Below, piece by piece: positions 29,593 to 45,525 of a stretch of 64,000 nt of DNA. Location: NCBI GenBank assembly GCA_016182805.1, contig JACPFV010000013.1, positions 1-64,000 of the forward strand, written 5' to 3'. Origin of the DNA: Gammaproteobacteria bacterium. Its GTDB lineage: Bacteria > Pseudomonadota > Gammaproteobacteria > Nevskiales > Nevskiaceae. The position numbers and the translations under genes are program-made. The stretch's first letter is position 1; each line of letters starts with the position of its first letter. The notes under the pieces were generated by a model that searched no databases, had not been told where the DNA came from, and saw only the letters and a program-made list of their open reading frames with translations.

Positions 29593-30784
29593 GCGACGGC
29601 TGCGGCAGCCGCAGCACCGCCAGGATCGTCGCCACGGCAAAGGCCGCTCCGGCCAGGAATGTCGCCGATGCGCCAACCCCGCTCCACAGCGCGCCGGCCA
29701 GCAGGCTGGCCGGCAGCAGCATGACGCCGCGCGCGAGATTCATCACGCCGAACGCGGTGCCGCGCAGCGCCGCCGGGGCGTAGTCGGCCACCAGCGCGTT
29801 GAGCAGCCCCTCGGTCAGGCCCATGTGCAGGCCCCACAGCAGCACGCCGGCGGCCACGCCCGTCAGGCCGTCGCCGAAGGCCAGGCACAGGTCCGCCAGC
29901 ACCATCACGCCGCAGCCCAATGCCAGCAGCGAGCGGCGAGACAGCCGGTCCGACAGCTTGCCGAACGGATACGCCGAGGCGGCGTAGGCCAGGTTCATCA
30001 GCACCAGCACCAGCGGCACGTACGCCAGCGCCCAGCCGGCGTCCTGCGCGCGCAGCACCAGGAAGGCCTCGGAAAAGCGCGTCAGCGTGAACAGGGCCAC
30101 GACCGCGACCAGGCCCCACAGGCGCGGCGGAAAGGAGCGCCAGGAAAAGCCGGCCAGCGGGCTGGCGCGGCGGGCGTGCGGATGCGGCGGCGGCTCGCGC
30201 ACCGCCAGCCACAGTACCGCGACGCAGACGAACGCCGGGATCACGGCCACCCAGAACACCAGCCGCATGTCGCCGTTCGAAAGCAGCATCAGCCCGATGG
30301 CCAGCAGCGGGCCCAGGAACGCTCCGACCGTGTCCAGGGATTGGCGCAGCCCGAACGCCGCGCCGCGCTGCTCCGGCGCGGTCAGGTCCGCGACCAGCGC
30401 ATCGCGCGGCGCGCCGCGGATGCCCTTGCCGATGCGGTCGGCGAAGCGCGCGGCCAGCACGGTCATCGCGCTGTCGGCCAGCGGGAACATCGGCTTGGTC
30501 AGCGCCGCCATGCCATAGCCGAGCAGAGCGAGAGGTTTGCGCCGGCCCCAATGGTCCGACAGCGCGCCGGAGAACAGCTTGGTCAGCGCGGCGGTGGATT
30601 CGGCGACGCCTTCGATCAGGCCGACGGTCAGCGCGCTCACGCCGACCACGGTGACAAGGAAGGCCGGCAGCAGGCTGTGGATCATTTCCGAGGAAATGTC
30701 CATGAACAGGCTGACGAAACCCAGGGCCCATACGCCCGCGGGCAGCGCAAGCGGTCGCTTCGCGTTCTGAAAATCGGCGGTCAT
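29576..30784 (-). CDS. Major facilitator superfamily transporter
   Basis: 402 aa with about twelve hydrophobic helices. Loop 2-3 signature GALSDHWGRRKPLALLGYGM and its second-half counterpart GKLSDRLSRRSLLALG are visible, with a polar central loop (PPPHPHARRAS). RIGKGIRGAPRDALVAD is typical of a subgroup of uncharacterised MFS permeases. Substrate unknown. Convergent with rarA and divergent from crcB. Confidence 0.85.
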   Translation of the reverse strand: MTADFQNAKRPLALPAGVWALGFVSLFMDISSEMIHSLLPAFLVTVVGVSALTVGLIEGVAESTAALTKLFSGALSDHWGRRKPLALLGYGMAALTKPMFPLADSAMTVLAARFADRIGKGIRGAPRDALVADLTAPEQRGAAFGLRQSLDTVGAFLGPLLAIGLMLLSNGDMRLVFWVAVIPAFVCVAVLWLAVREPPPHPHARRASPLAGFSWRSFPPRLWGLVAVVALFTLTRFSEAFLVLRAQDAGWALAYVPLVLVLMNLAYAASAYPFGKLSDRLSRRSLLALGCGVMVLADLCLAFGDGLTGVAAGVLLWGLHMGLTEGLLNALVADYAPAALRGTAFGVMNLARGVMLLPASLLAGALWSGVGASATFLAGAAFAVATILAVLRLPQPSLRPSS

Positions 30785-30852
30785 GGCGCGATTGTGCCGG
30801 GTCGGGCGCGCGCCAAGCTATCATCCGCCGAAGTCAATCGGGGGAACCGTCT

Positions 30853-31233
30853 ATGCCGGCAGTACTGGCCGTGGCTCTGGGCGGCGCGCTGGGCAGCGTG
30901 CTGCGCTTTTCCACGGTGCTTTGGGCGCGCCGTTTCGGACACGAGTTTCCCTGGGGAACCTTGTTGGTCAATGCCGCCGGAAGTTTCCTGATCGGCGTGA
31001 TCTGGGCCTACTTCCTGGACCGGCCGGACACGCCCGAGTGGCTGCGCCTGGGCCTGATGACCGGGATCATGGGCGGCTTCACCACGCTCTCGTCCATCTC
31101 GCTCGAGACCGTTCTGCTGGCCGAGTCCGGCGCCTGGAGCGCGGCAGCCGTCAACGCGGCGGCCAACCTGGGACTGGGGCTCGCCGCGTGCGCGGCCGGC
31201 CTCGCGCTCGCGCGGCCTATCTTCGCGCCGTAA
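30853..31233 (+). CDS. crcB: Fluoride efflux channel CrcB/Fluc
   Basis: 126 aa with four membrane helices. Conserved GGALGSVLRF, FPWGTLLVNAAGSFLIG and GIMGGFTTLSSISLET are present; TTLS replaces the usual TTFS, but the Thr/Ser track is retained. It functions as a dual-topology dimer exporting fluoride. I find no fluoride riboswitch upstream. serS follows after 33 bp. Confidence 0.92.
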   Translation: MPAVLAVALGGALGSVLRFSTVLWARRFGHEFPWGTLLVNAAGSFLIGVIWAYFLDRPDTPEWLRLGLMTGIMGGFTTLSSISLETVLLAESGAWSAAAVNAAANLGLGLAACAAGLALARPIFAP

Positions 31234-34329
<3,096 letters not shown>

Positions 34330-34333
<4 letters not shown>

Positions 34334-34686
34334 GGCTGCTGATTGTGGATGACTCCAACATCATCCGCAGCCGCATCGCGCGCGCGCTGCGCGACCGCAG
34401 CTACCAGACCGTCGGCTTGGCGCGCAGCGGGGAGGAGGCTTTGGCGATCTTCCGCGCGACGCTGCCGGATGCGGTCACCATGGATCTGACCATGCCGGGA
34501 ATGGATGGCATCGAGTGCATCCGGCGGCTGATGCGCCTGCGCCCGGACACCCGGATCCTCGTGGTCTCCGCGTTGGCGGACAAGGCGACGGCCATCGAAG
34601 CGCTCAAGGCCGGCGCGCGCGGCTTTCTGCAGAAGCCCTTCGGCGAGGACGAGCTCCGGGACGCAATGACCACGCTGATGGAGTAG
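34330..34686 (+). CDS. CheY-like single-domain response regulator
   Basis: 118 aa, receiver only. It has the acidic pair in LLIVDDSNIIRS, phospho-acceptor in VTMDLTMPGMDG, Ser/Ala switch region LVVSALAD and Lys in GFLQKPFGEDE. There is no output domain. It is translationally coupled to the CheA-like kinase and eight bases before the CheX-like gene, so it is the likely phosphotransfer partner of both. Confidence 0.9.
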
Positions 34687-34693
34687 CCGGCGC

Positions 34694-35170
34694 ATGGACG
34701 CGGCCGACCTGCAGGCAATAGTTGACGGCGCGAAGGCCTTCTTCACGCAGAACACCTGCGTCGAGCCGGAAGTCGGCACGCCCTTCCTTGAGGACAGCGG
34801 CGGTCGTCCCGGCGGCGAAGTCACCGGCGTCACCGGCGTCATCGGCATTTCCGGCCCACAGCGCGGCTGGGTCTGCTTCAGCGCGCCGCAGGCTCTGTTG
34901 CGCCACGTGCTGATCCTGCTGGGCGAACGCGACACCGGCCCGGCCAACACGCGCGACCTCGCCGGCGAGATCGCCAACACCATCGCCGGGAACGCGCGCC
35001 GGCACTTTGGGCGCAACTTCCTGATCTCGGTGCCCTGCGTGTTTGCGGGAACCTTCGAGGGCGTGCAGCGCGGTCCAAAGCCGCGCGCGGTCGTGATCCC
35101 ACTGCGCTGGCGGATCTTCACCGCCTCGATTGTCGTGAATCTGGCCGAAGACTCGATCCGGCCCTACTGA
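34694..35170 (+). CDS. cheX: CheX-like CheY-P phosphatase
   Basis: 158 aa. The CheC/CheX/FliY signature E..N is visible in DLAGEIANTIAGNARRHFG, once, as expected of CheX rather than CheC. The rest alternates beta strands and helices (GVIGISGPQRGWVCFSAPQA). CheX dimers dephosphorylate CheY-P. Its place directly after a CheY-like gene supports that role here. It ends five bases before the convergent DUF934 gene. Confidence 0.8.
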   Translation: MDAADLQAIVDGAKAFFTQNTCVEPEVGTPFLEDSGGRPGGEVTGVTGVIGISGPQRGWVCFSAPQALLRHVLILLGERDTGPANTRDLAGEIANTIAGNARRHFGRNFLISVPCVFAGTFEGVQRGPKPRAVVIPLRWRIFTASIVVNLAEDSIRPY

Positions 35171-35175
35171 GGGCC

Positions 35176-35670
35176 TCAGCCTGCGCGCCGCCGCGCCCAC
35201 ACCGGCGGCTGGCCGTCGGCGGCCGTCTGGTACGGCACGGCGAAGTCCTTGAACGCCGTCAGGCAGACCTGCAGGTCCTGGTCGGCGCGCGGGACGATGG
35301 CGTCGATGCCGCAGCGGTCCATGTAATAAATCTGGTCGCGCATCACGTCGCCGACCGCCCTGATCTCGCCCTTGAACCCCAGCCGCGTGCGCAGCAGCGC
35401 GGCCTGCGAGAAGGCGCGGCCGTCGCCGAAGGCCGGGAATTCAACGGCGATCAGCGGACGGTCGGAAATCTCCGGCCACAGCGCGATCACGTCTTCGGTG
35501 TTGGGGATGCGCACGCCGATGCTGGCGTCGCCGGTCTTGGCGGCGTCGCGCACCTCGCGCCAGCGCTTGAGCGAGACGACGATCCGGCCGCTGGAGGGCA
35601 GGGGCGCCTCGTCGGGCAGCGCGGTCCAGTCGTCGGCGACGATCTGCCGGTTGCGGATGATGTTGCCCAT
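35176..35670 (-). CDS. DUF934 protein linked to sulfite reductase
   Basis: 164 aa. RIVVSLKRWREVRDAA, GVRIPNTEDVIALWPEI, IAVEFPAFGDGRAFSQAALL and IDAIVPRADQDLQ match the DUF934 family that accompanies cysI in many proteobacteria. ATG 35670 shares one base with the cysI stop (TGATG). Molecular role unknown; an electron-transfer or assembly accessory to CysI is often suggested from gene linkage only. Confidence 0.85.
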   Translation of the reverse strand: MGNIIRNRQIVADDWTALPDEAPLPSSGRIVVSLKRWREVRDAAKTGDASIGVRIPNTEDVIALWPEISDRPLIAVEFPAFGDGRAFSQAALLRTRLGFKGEIRAVGDVMRDQIYYMDRCGIDAIVPRADQDLQVCLTAFKDFAVPYQTAADGQPPVWARRRAG

Positions 35671-37358
35671 CACGCCTCCACCGCTTCGCGCTGCGCCGTT
35701 TTTTCCGGGTACAGCCGCTCCTTGAACGGCTTCATCCCGACGCGGCGATAGGTTTGCAGGAACGTCTCGTCCACGCCGGCGCGCTGCTCCAGGTAGACCT
35801 TGATGATGGTGTCCACCGCGTCGACGATGCGCTCGCGGTCGAAGGACGGGCCGGTGCGGTCGCCCAGGCTGGCGTCCTCCTCGGACGAGCCGCCGAGCGT
35901 GACCTGGTACCACTCCTCGCCGTGCTTGTCGACGCCCAGGATGCCGATGTGGCCGACGCTGTGGTGGCCGCAGCCGTTCATGCAGCCGGACATCTTGATC
36001 TTGATGTCGCCGACGTCGTAGAGGTAATCGAGGTCGCCGAAGCGGTCCATGATGTCCTGCGCCACGCCGATCGAGCCGGCGTTGGCCAGCGAGCAGAAGT
36101 CCAGGCCCGGGCAGCAGATCAGGTCGGTGAGCAGGCCGATGTTCGGCGTCGCCAGGCCCAGCTCGCGCAGGCGCTGCCACACCGCGTAAACGTCCTTCTG
36201 CGGCACGTCGGCCAGCACCAGGTTCTGGTCGTGCGCGACGCGGATCTCGCCGAAGGAGTGGCGCTCCATCAGCTCGGCCAGCGCGTCCATCTGCCCCGCC
36301 GTGCAGTCGCCCGGGGCGACGCCCGGCGCCTTCAGCGACACCCACACGATCTTGTGGCCGGGGACGCGGTGGTCCTTGACGTTGCGCTTGACGAAGGCGG
36401 CGAACGCGGAGTCGCCGGCCAGGGCCTTGGCGAAGCTCGTGTCCCGCGCCGCGCCGGCGTCGTAGGCGTGCGGCGTGAAGTGCGCCTTCATGCGCTCCAG
36501 GTCCTCGCGACGCAGCGTGAGCCGCGGGTCGCCGCGCAGCTGCGCCCACTCGGCCTCCACCAACTCGGTGAACTTCACCTGGCCGACGTCCTTGACCAGG
36601 ATCTTGATGCGCGCCTTGTGGATGTTGTCGCGCCGGCCCAGGCGGTTGTACACGCGCAGGACCGCCTCCAGGTAGGAGAACAGGTCCGCCTCGGGCAGGA
36701 ACTCGCGGATTTGGTACGCCAGGATCGGCGTGCGGCCCAGGCCGCCGCCGACGTGGATGCTGTAGCCCAGCTCGCCCTGCGCGTTGCGCACGATGTACAC
36801 GCCGATGTCGTGGATCATCGTCGCGGCGCGGTCGTTGGCGGTGGCGGAAAATGCGATCTTGAACTTGCGCGGCAGCCAGGAGAATTCGGGGTGGAAGGTC
36901 GCCCACTGGCGCGTCAGCTCGCAGTACGGGCGCGGGTCGACCAGCTCGTCCCTGGCCACGCCGGCGAGGTGGTCGGCGGTGATGTTGCGGATGCAGTTGC
37001 CGGAGGTCTGGATGGCGTGCATCTGCACGCTCGCCAGCTCGGCCAGGATGTCCGGCACGCGCTCCAGCGCGGGCCAGTTGAACTGGATGTTCTGGCGCGT
37101 GGTGAAGTGCCCGTAACCCTTGTCGTAGGTGCGCGCGATGTGCGCCAGCTTGCACACCTGACGCGTCGAAAGCAGGCCGTAGGGGATGCTGATGCGCAGC
37201 ATCGGCGCGAATCGCTGGATGTACAGGCCGTTGCGCAGGCGCAGCGGGCGGAACTCGTCCGCGGTCAGCTTGCCGGCCAGATGGCGTTGCGTCTGGTCGC
37301 GGAACTGCGCGACGCGCTCGTCCACCAACCGCTGGTCGTATTCGTCGTACCGGTACAT
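35670..37358 (-). CDS. cysI: Siroheme-dependent nitrite/sulfite reductase (CysI-type)
   Basis: 562 aa from ATG 37358 (MYRYDEYDQRLVDERVAQFR). The 4Fe-4S/siroheme cysteines are CPGLDFC and CMNGC. Siroheme pocket segments include YGHFTTRQNIQFNW and IQTSGNCIRNITAD. It reduces sulfite to sulfide. No cysJ flavoprotein is encoded here, so the donor is probably ferredoxin or another protein. Operon with DUF934; cysB and cysG lie just upstream. Assimilatory nitrite reduction is an alternative, less likely given context. Confidence 0.9.
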   Translation of the reverse strand: MYRYDEYDQRLVDERVAQFRDQTQRHLAGKLTADEFRPLRLRNGLYIQRFAPMLRISIPYGLLSTRQVCKLAHIARTYDKGYGHFTTRQNIQFNWPALERVPDILAELASVQMHAIQTSGNCIRNITADHLAGVARDELVDPRPYCELTRQWATFHPEFSWLPRKFKIAFSATANDRAATMIHDIGVYIVRNAQGELGYSIHVGGGLGRTPILAYQIREFLPEADLFSYLEAVLRVYNRLGRRDNIHKARIKILVKDVGQVKFTELVEAEWAQLRGDPRLTLRREDLERMKAHFTPHAYDAGAARDTSFAKALAGDSAFAAFVKRNVKDHRVPGHKIVWVSLKAPGVAPGDCTAGQMDALAELMERHSFGEIRVAHDQNLVLADVPQKDVYAVWQRLRELGLATPNIGLLTDLICCPGLDFCSLANAGSIGVAQDIMDRFGDLDYLYDVGDIKIKMSGCMNGCGHHSVGHIGILGVDKHGEEWYQVTLGGSSEEDASLGDRTGPSFDRERIVDAVDTIIKVYLEQRAGVDETFLQTYRRVGMKPFKERLYPEKTAQREAVEA

Positions 37359-37419
37359 GGCCTTCCCCACCGCTTTTGTGCGGCGCGGCAAGATTAGCAG
37401 GGACTCGGGCGCTTATGCG

Positions 37420-37454
37420 GCCAAAGAAGAAAGCCGCCTAATTCTATAGCGGCT
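37420..37454 (-). terminator. Probable terminator downstream of cysB
   Basis: On the minus strand AGCCGC, an 11-base loop and GCGGCT (37454 to 37432) are followed by TTCTTCTTT. It lies 126 bp beyond the cysB stop and upstream of cysI, which is read in the same direction. Confidence 0.45.
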
Positions 37455-37579
37455 GAGAATATGGGCCTTGTATGTTCAACCGCGACCAGCACGGCGGTGT
37501 CTGAATGTCGTTGAGGCGGCCAGACCGGTCCGTGCAGTTTGTTTGCGCCTTGGGCCGGGACGAGGCGCGCTATACGCTC

Positions 37580-40906
<3,327 letters not shown>

Positions 40907-40910
<4 letters not shown>

Positions 40911-41764
40911 GGCGCCGGGCCAGGCCGGCGGCAGCGGCCGCCGTCGTCGCGCTGCTCGCCGCGCTCTATGCGTGGCTGCTGCCGCTCGACTCTCCGGACG
41001 TCTATGCCGGCCTGCCGGGAATCCAGAGCTGGGGCTTGAAGCTCAGCTCCCACACCTTGCAGAACCCCGGCTTCGCCATCGGCTACTCCGAGTGGTACCG
41101 CGCGCCGCTGTGGGTGGCGTTCCGCGCCCGCGCGCTGCCGCCCGGCAAGGCGGGCCAGCGCCCGGAGCGCTTCGGGGTGGACGAGCGCACGCTGGCGCGC
41201 GTCAGCGCCGAGGACTACAGCGGCAGCGGCTATGACCGCGGCCATCTGGCGCCCAATTTCCTCATCGCGCGCCTGTACGGGCGCGACGCGCAGCGCGCGA
41301 CTTTCGACATGAGCAACATCGCGCCGCAGACGCCGCGGCTCAACCAGCTGCTGTGGCAGCGCATCGAGGAGGCGGAGGCCGACATCGTCGCGCCGGCCGC
41401 CGGTGAACTGTGGGTCGTCGCCGGGCCGGTCTTCGGCGCGCGTCGCCTGCATTCGGGCGTGGCCGTGCCGGAGGCGTTCTACCGCATCTGGCTGGACGAT
41501 CGGCCGCGCCGCGTCCTGGCCTTCCTGGTGCCGCAGGATGTGTGCGGGGACGAGCCGCTGGAGCGCTTCGTCGTCACGGTGGACGAGGTCGAACGCCACA
41601 CCGGGCTGGATTTCTTCCACCGCCTGCCGGACGCCGAGGAAGCGGCGCTGGAAGCCGCGCCGGCCGATCCGGGCTGGGGACTGTCGCGCTTCGGCCGCGC
41701 CCCCGCGCGCTACGCCAAGAGCTTCCGCGGGTCGCCCTGCCGGCCGGAAGTGCGCGCGCCATAG
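40907..41764 (+). CDS. Membrane-anchored DNA/RNA non-specific endonuclease (NUC1 family)
   Basis: About 285 aa. An N-terminal hydrophobic anchor (AAVVALLAALYAWLLPL) precedes a beta-beta-alpha-metal nuclease domain. The signature YDRGHLAPN holds the general-base His, and MSNIAPQTPRLNQ holds the metal-ligand Asn region. The conserved tail LDFFHRLPD is typical. The active site should face the periplasm. TTG 40907 overlaps the cysG stop (TTGA); a GTG at 40862 inside cysG is an alternative. A role in nucleic-acid scavenging is inference. Confidence 0.85.
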
Positions 41765-41782
41765 GGCGCGGCGGCGGGGCGC

Positions 41783-43666
41783 TCAGCTCGCCCGCGACGC
41801 CAGCGTCCGCTCGTCCAGGTCCTTGGCGCGCAGGCGCTTCTGGATCGCGCGCTGGATGCCGCTGGCGTCGAGGCCGCATTGCGCCATCAACTCCTCGCGC
41901 GTGCCGTGCTCGACGAAATGGTCGGGCAGGCCGAGGTTGAGCACCGGCACGGACAGGTGGTGCGACAGCAGCAGCTCGTTCACGCCGCTGCCGGCACCGC
42001 CCAGGCGGGCGTTGTCCTCGACCGTGACCAGCAGGTCGCTCTCGTTGGCCATGTCCAGGATCGTCTCGGCGTCGAGCGGCTTGACGAAGCGCATGTCGAC
42101 CACGGCGGCGTCGAGGATCTCGGCGGCTTCCAGCGCCGGATGCACCATCGCGCCGAAGGCCAGGATGGCGACGCGCGGGCGGCGGCGGCCGTGCGCCTCG
42201 CGCACGATGCGCGCCTTGCCGACCGGCATCGTCTCCAGGTCGCGGACGACGGCGGTGCCGGGGCCGCCCCCGCGCGGGTAGCGCACGGCGCTGGGGTGCT
42301 TGAGCGCCAGGCCGGTGGACAGCATGCGGCGGCACTCGTTCTCGTCGGATGGCGCCATTACCACCATGTTGGGTATGCAACGCAGGTACGACAGGTCGAA
42401 GGCGCCGTGATGCGTCGCGCCGTCGGCGCCGACCAGGCCGCCGCGGTCCAGCGCGAACACCACCGGCAGGTTCTGGATCGCGACGTCGTGGATCAGCTGG
42501 TCGTAGGCGCGCTGCAGGAAGGTGGAGTAGATCGCGACCACCGGCTTGAGGCCCTCGCAGGCCATGCCGGCGGCGAGCGTCACGGCGTGCTGCTCGGCGA
42601 TGCCGACGTCGAAATAGCGGTTCGGGTAGCGCTCCGCGAACTCGACCAGGCCGGAGCCTTCGCGCATCGCCGGCGTGATACCGACCAGCTTGGGGTTCTT
42701 CTCGGCGGCGTCGCACAGCCAGTCACCGAAGACCTGGGTGAAGCTGGGCTTGGACGGCCCTTTCCTGGCGGGAAACGCGCCGGTGACCGGGTCGAACTGG
42801 GTGACGCCGTGGTACTTGATCGGATCGTGCTCGGCCGGCTCGAAGCCCTTGCCCTTGTAGGTGATGACGTGCAGCAACTGCGGTCCGCGCGCGTCCTTGA
42901 GCAGGTTCAGCTCCTCGATCAGGGCGCCGAGGTCGTGGCCGTCGATCGGACCGCGGTAGCGGAAGCCCAGCGTCTGGAACAGCGAGCCGGGATGGTCGAT
43001 GTGCGCCTCGTTGTAGCCGTCGTCCTCGGGCGGGCGGGCGCTGTGCGGCGCCTTGAGGCCGAGCTTTTGCACCAGGCGCGCCGAGCGGTCGCGCAGGGCG
43101 CCGACGTTTTCCGAGATGGACATGTCGTTGTCGTTGTAGATCACGATCATGTCCAGGCCGAGGTGGCCGGCGTGGTTCAGCGCCTCGAACGCCATGCCGG
43201 CGGTCATGCCGCCGTCGCCGATCACGGCGACCACGCGCCGCTTCTCGCCGTTCAGGCGCGCCGCGGCGGCCATGCCGGCGGCGGCGGAGATCGAGGTGGA
43301 CGAATGGCCGGCGCCGAAGGCGTCGTACTCGCTTTCCGCGCGCTGGCAGAACGGCGCCAGGCCGCCCAGGCGGCGGATCGTCTCCAGCTGCGCGCGGCGG
43401 CCGGTCAGCATCTTGTGCGGGTAGGCCTGGTGGCCGACGTCCCAGATCACGCGGTCGCGCGGCGTGTCCAGGCAGTAGTGCAGGGCCATGGACAACTCGA
43501 CGGTGCCGAGGTTGGCGGCGAAATGGCCGCCGATGCGTCCCAGCGTCTCGATCAGGTGGCGGCGCAGCTCCACGGCCAGCGGCGCGAGCTGGTCGCGCTG
43601 CAGGCGGCGGAGGTCCTCGGGCGTATTGACGCGGCCCAGCAGGGCGTAACCGGGTATGTCGGTCAT
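41783..43666 (-). CDS. dxs: 1-deoxy-D-xylulose-5-phosphate synthase
   Basis: 627 aa, full length. It condenses pyruvate and glyceraldehyde-3-phosphate in the MEP isoprenoid pathway. Thiamine-diphosphate site [20 protein letters not shown] with downstream NDN, N-terminal [17 protein letters not shown], and the transketolase pyrimidine domain ([19 protein letters not shown]) are all present. ATG 43666 ([20 protein letters not shown]) is the family start. ispA, a later enzyme of the same route, is less than 700 bp away on the same strand. Confidence 0.97.
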   Translation of the reverse strand: MTDIPGYALLGRVNTPEDLRRLQRDQLAPLAVELRRHLIETLGRIGGHFAANLGTVELSMALHYCLDTPRDRVIWDVGHQAYPHKMLTGRRAQLETIRRLGGLAPFCQRAESEYDAFGAGHSSTSISAAAGMAAAARLNGEKRRVVAVIGDGGMTAGMAFEALNHAGHLGLDMIVIYNDNDMSISENVGALRDRSARLVQKLGLKAPHSARPPEDDGYNEAHIDHPGSLFQTLGFRYRGPIDGHDLGALIEELNLLKDARGPQLLHVITYKGKGFEPAEHDPIKYHGVTQFDPVTGAFPARKGPSKPSFTQVFGDWLCDAAEKNPKLVGITPAMREGSGLVEFAERYPNRYFDVGIAEQHAVTLAAGMACEGLKPVVAIYSTFLQRAYDQLIHDVAIQNLPVVFALDRGGLVGADGATHHGAFDLSYLRCIPNMVVMAPSDENECRRMLSTGLALKHPSAVRYPRGGGPGTAVVRDLETMPVGKARIVREAHGRRRPRVAILAFGAMVHPALEAAEILDAAVVDMRFVKPLDAETILDMANESDLLVTVEDNARLGGAGSGVNELLLSHHLSVPVLNLGLPDHFVEHGTREELMAQCGLDASGIQRAIQKRLRAKDLDERTLASRAS

Positions 43667-43813
43667 GGGGCGGGGAGAATAAGGCAATGCAATATTATCG
43701 GGCGCGGCGCGAGCCTTGGGAACTGGCCCCGGCGGCTTCCGGACCGCCGGCCGCCGATCCGCCGGTTGCGCTATCGTTACCGGGCATCCCAACGCTGCGG
43801 CAGACGCCCCATC

Positions 43814-44281
43814 ATGTCCAATCCGGCGCCGAACCTGGACGAGCTGCTGCTACGCCTGCTGGGCGGGGTCCGCCTGTTCGAGGGGCTGGGCCGCAACGAT
43901 CTCGCGTCGCTGCTTGTACTGGCGCAGAAGGCCCAGTTCGACGAAGGCCAGGGGGTGTTCAACGAGGGCGACCGGGGCGAGTGGATGTTCGTGCTGATCT
44001 CAGGCCGCCTCGAGGTGTTCAAGGCCGGGGCGGACGGCAATCCGGTGTCGCTGGCGTACATCGAGCCGGGCGATGTCGTCGGCGAAATGTCGCTGCTGAT
44101 GAACTCGGCGCGCGCCGCCTCGGTGCGGGCGACGGCACCGTCGGTGGCGTTGAGCTTCTTCAAGAATTCGCTGGACCAGCGGCCGGCGCTGGCCGCGCAG
44201 GTGTACGCCAACATGGCGCGCCTCCTGGCGCGGCGCCTGGCCCGAACGAACCAGGAACTGGTGACGTTGCGCGAGTCCTGA
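43814..44281 (+). CDS. Cyclic-nucleotide-binding domain protein
   Basis: 155 aa. A single cNMP-binding beta-roll ([40 protein letters not shown]) with GE at the ribose-phosphate site and SARAASVRA, where a Ser-Ala before the Arg is close to the usual R.A phosphate-binding cassette. There is no DNA-binding domain. The C-terminal helix ([13 protein letters not shown]) may mediate protein contacts. Possible effector of the CHASE2 cyclase at 13.9 kb. It sits on the plus strand between dxs and ispA. Confidence 0.85.
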   Translation: MSNPAPNLDELLLRLLGGVRLFEGLGRNDLASLLVLAQKAQFDEGQGVFNEGDRGEWMFVLISGRLEVFKAGADGNPVSLAYIEPGDVVGEMSLLMNSARAASVRATAPSVALSFFKNSLDQRPALAAQVYANMARLLARRLARTNQELVTLRES

Positions 44282-44284
44282 CCG

Positions 44285-45172
44285 TCAGCGGTCGCGCCCT
44301 TCGATGCGGCTGGCCAGCCACAGCAGCGGCTCGGCCTTGTCGCCGAACACCCGTGCCGCGCCGCGCGCCTCCCCGAACAGGTCGCGCGCGCGTGCCTTGG
44401 CGGCGGACATGCCCATCACCGAGGGGTAGGTCGGCTTGTTGTGGTTGCGGTCCTTGCCGGCGGTCTTGCCGAGGTTGTCGGAATGGCCCTCCACGTCCAG
44501 TACGTCGTCCTGGATCTGGAACGCCAGGCCCAGGTACTTGCCGTAGCGGTCCAGCGCGTCCAGGTGGCCGGTGGCCAGCGGCGTCTTGGCGTGGCAGGCC
44601 ATCAGCACGCAGGCGCGGATCAGGGCGCCGGTCTTGTGGATGTGCATGGCCTCCAGCTCGGCCACGGTCAGCGAGCGGCCGGTGGCGTCGAGGTCCATCT
44701 GCTGGCCGCCGGCCATGCCCCGCGAGCCGGAGGCGTCGGCCAGCAGTTCGATCGTCTTGAGCCGCTGCAAAGGCTCCAGCCCGGCGTCGTGGTCGCGCGC
44801 CAGGACGTAGAACGCCAGCGATTGCAGCGCGTCGCCGGTCAGGATCGCGGTGGCCTCGTCGAACTGGCGGTGCACCGTCGGGCGGCCGCGGCGCAGATCG
44901 TCGTCGTCCATCGCCGGCAGGTCGTCGTGTACCAGGGAGTAGACGTGGATCAGCTCGACCGCGAGCGCCGCCGGATCCAGCACGCGCGGGTTCACGCCCA
45001 GGACTTCGCCGGCGGCGTAGATCAGCAGCGGGCGCAGGCGCTTGCCGCCTTCCGCGGAGTAGCGCATGGCCTCGTGCAGGCGCGCCGGCATCTGGCTGGG
45101 CGGCGGCAGCCAGTGGGCGAAGCCGTCGTCCAGGCGCTGCAGGTACGACGGCAGGCGCTCGGCAAAACTCAC
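44285..45172 (-). CDS. ispA: Farnesyl diphosphate synthase (polyprenyl synthetase)
   Basis: 295 aa. The first Asp-rich motif VHDDLPAMDDDDLRRG and second FQIQDDVLDV are intact; the two residues before the first DD fit a short-chain (C15) product. GGKRLRPLL binds isopentenyl diphosphate. GTG 45172 overlaps the xseB stop (GTGA), the common xseB-ispA arrangement, usually followed by dxs as here apart from the intervening plus-strand gene. Confidence 0.94.
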   Translation of the reverse strand: MSFAERLPSYLQRLDDGFAHWLPPPSQMPARLHEAMRYSAEGGKRLRPLLIYAAGEVLGVNPRVLDPAALAVELIHVYSLVHDDLPAMDDDDLRRGRPTVHRQFDEATAILTGDALQSLAFYVLARDHDAGLEPLQRLKTIELLADASGSRGMAGGQQMDLDATGRSLTVAELEAMHIHKTGALIRACVLMACHAKTPLATGHLDALDRYGKYLGLAFQIQDDVLDVEGHSDNLGKTAGKDRNHNKPTYPSVMGMSAAKARARDLFGEARGAARVFGDKAEPLLWLASRIEGRDR

Positions 45173-45417
45173 GCGTCGCCGCCTTGCGTCGCGGCCGGCG
45201 TCGCTCCCACACCCATCAACTGCTTGACCCGCAGCTCGGCGGTTTCCAGCGCGTCGCGGCACTGCCGGGTCAGGGCGACGCCGCGCTCGAACAGCTTGAG
45301 CGACTCCTCCAGCTTGAGGTCGCCGCGCTCCATGCGCTGGACGATGTCCTCCAGTTCCTGCAGGGCCTGCTCGAACTGCGCGACGCGGTCGGGTTCGGCG
45401 GCGGGCGGCTTGGCCAT
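45169..45417 (-). CDS. xseB: Exodeoxyribonuclease VII small subunit
   Basis: 82 aa. FEQALQELEDIVQRMERGDL and ESLKLFERGVALTRQC are the diagnostic two-helix pattern. XseB binds several copies per XseA large subunit, which is not in this window. Coupled to ispA and divergent from parE. Confidence 0.95.
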   Translation of the reverse strand: MAKPPAAEPDRVAQFEQALQELEDIVQRMERGDLKLEESLKLFERGVALTRQCRDALETAELRVKQLMGVGATPAATQGGDA

Positions 45418-45525
45418 GAAAAAGCGGCGGGCGAATGTGGGCCCGCTAGTGTAGCCGTTGCACCGGTGGGACTCATCCGTTACTTTGCCCGCCGTTTCGG
45501 CATTCGCCACCGTTCCCAGAGTGAC

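Noticed and set aside
30785-30852. Fluoride riboswitch before crcB
   Set aside because: The conserved pseudoknot and AAC-type motifs of the crcB motif are not visible in this 68-bp spacer.
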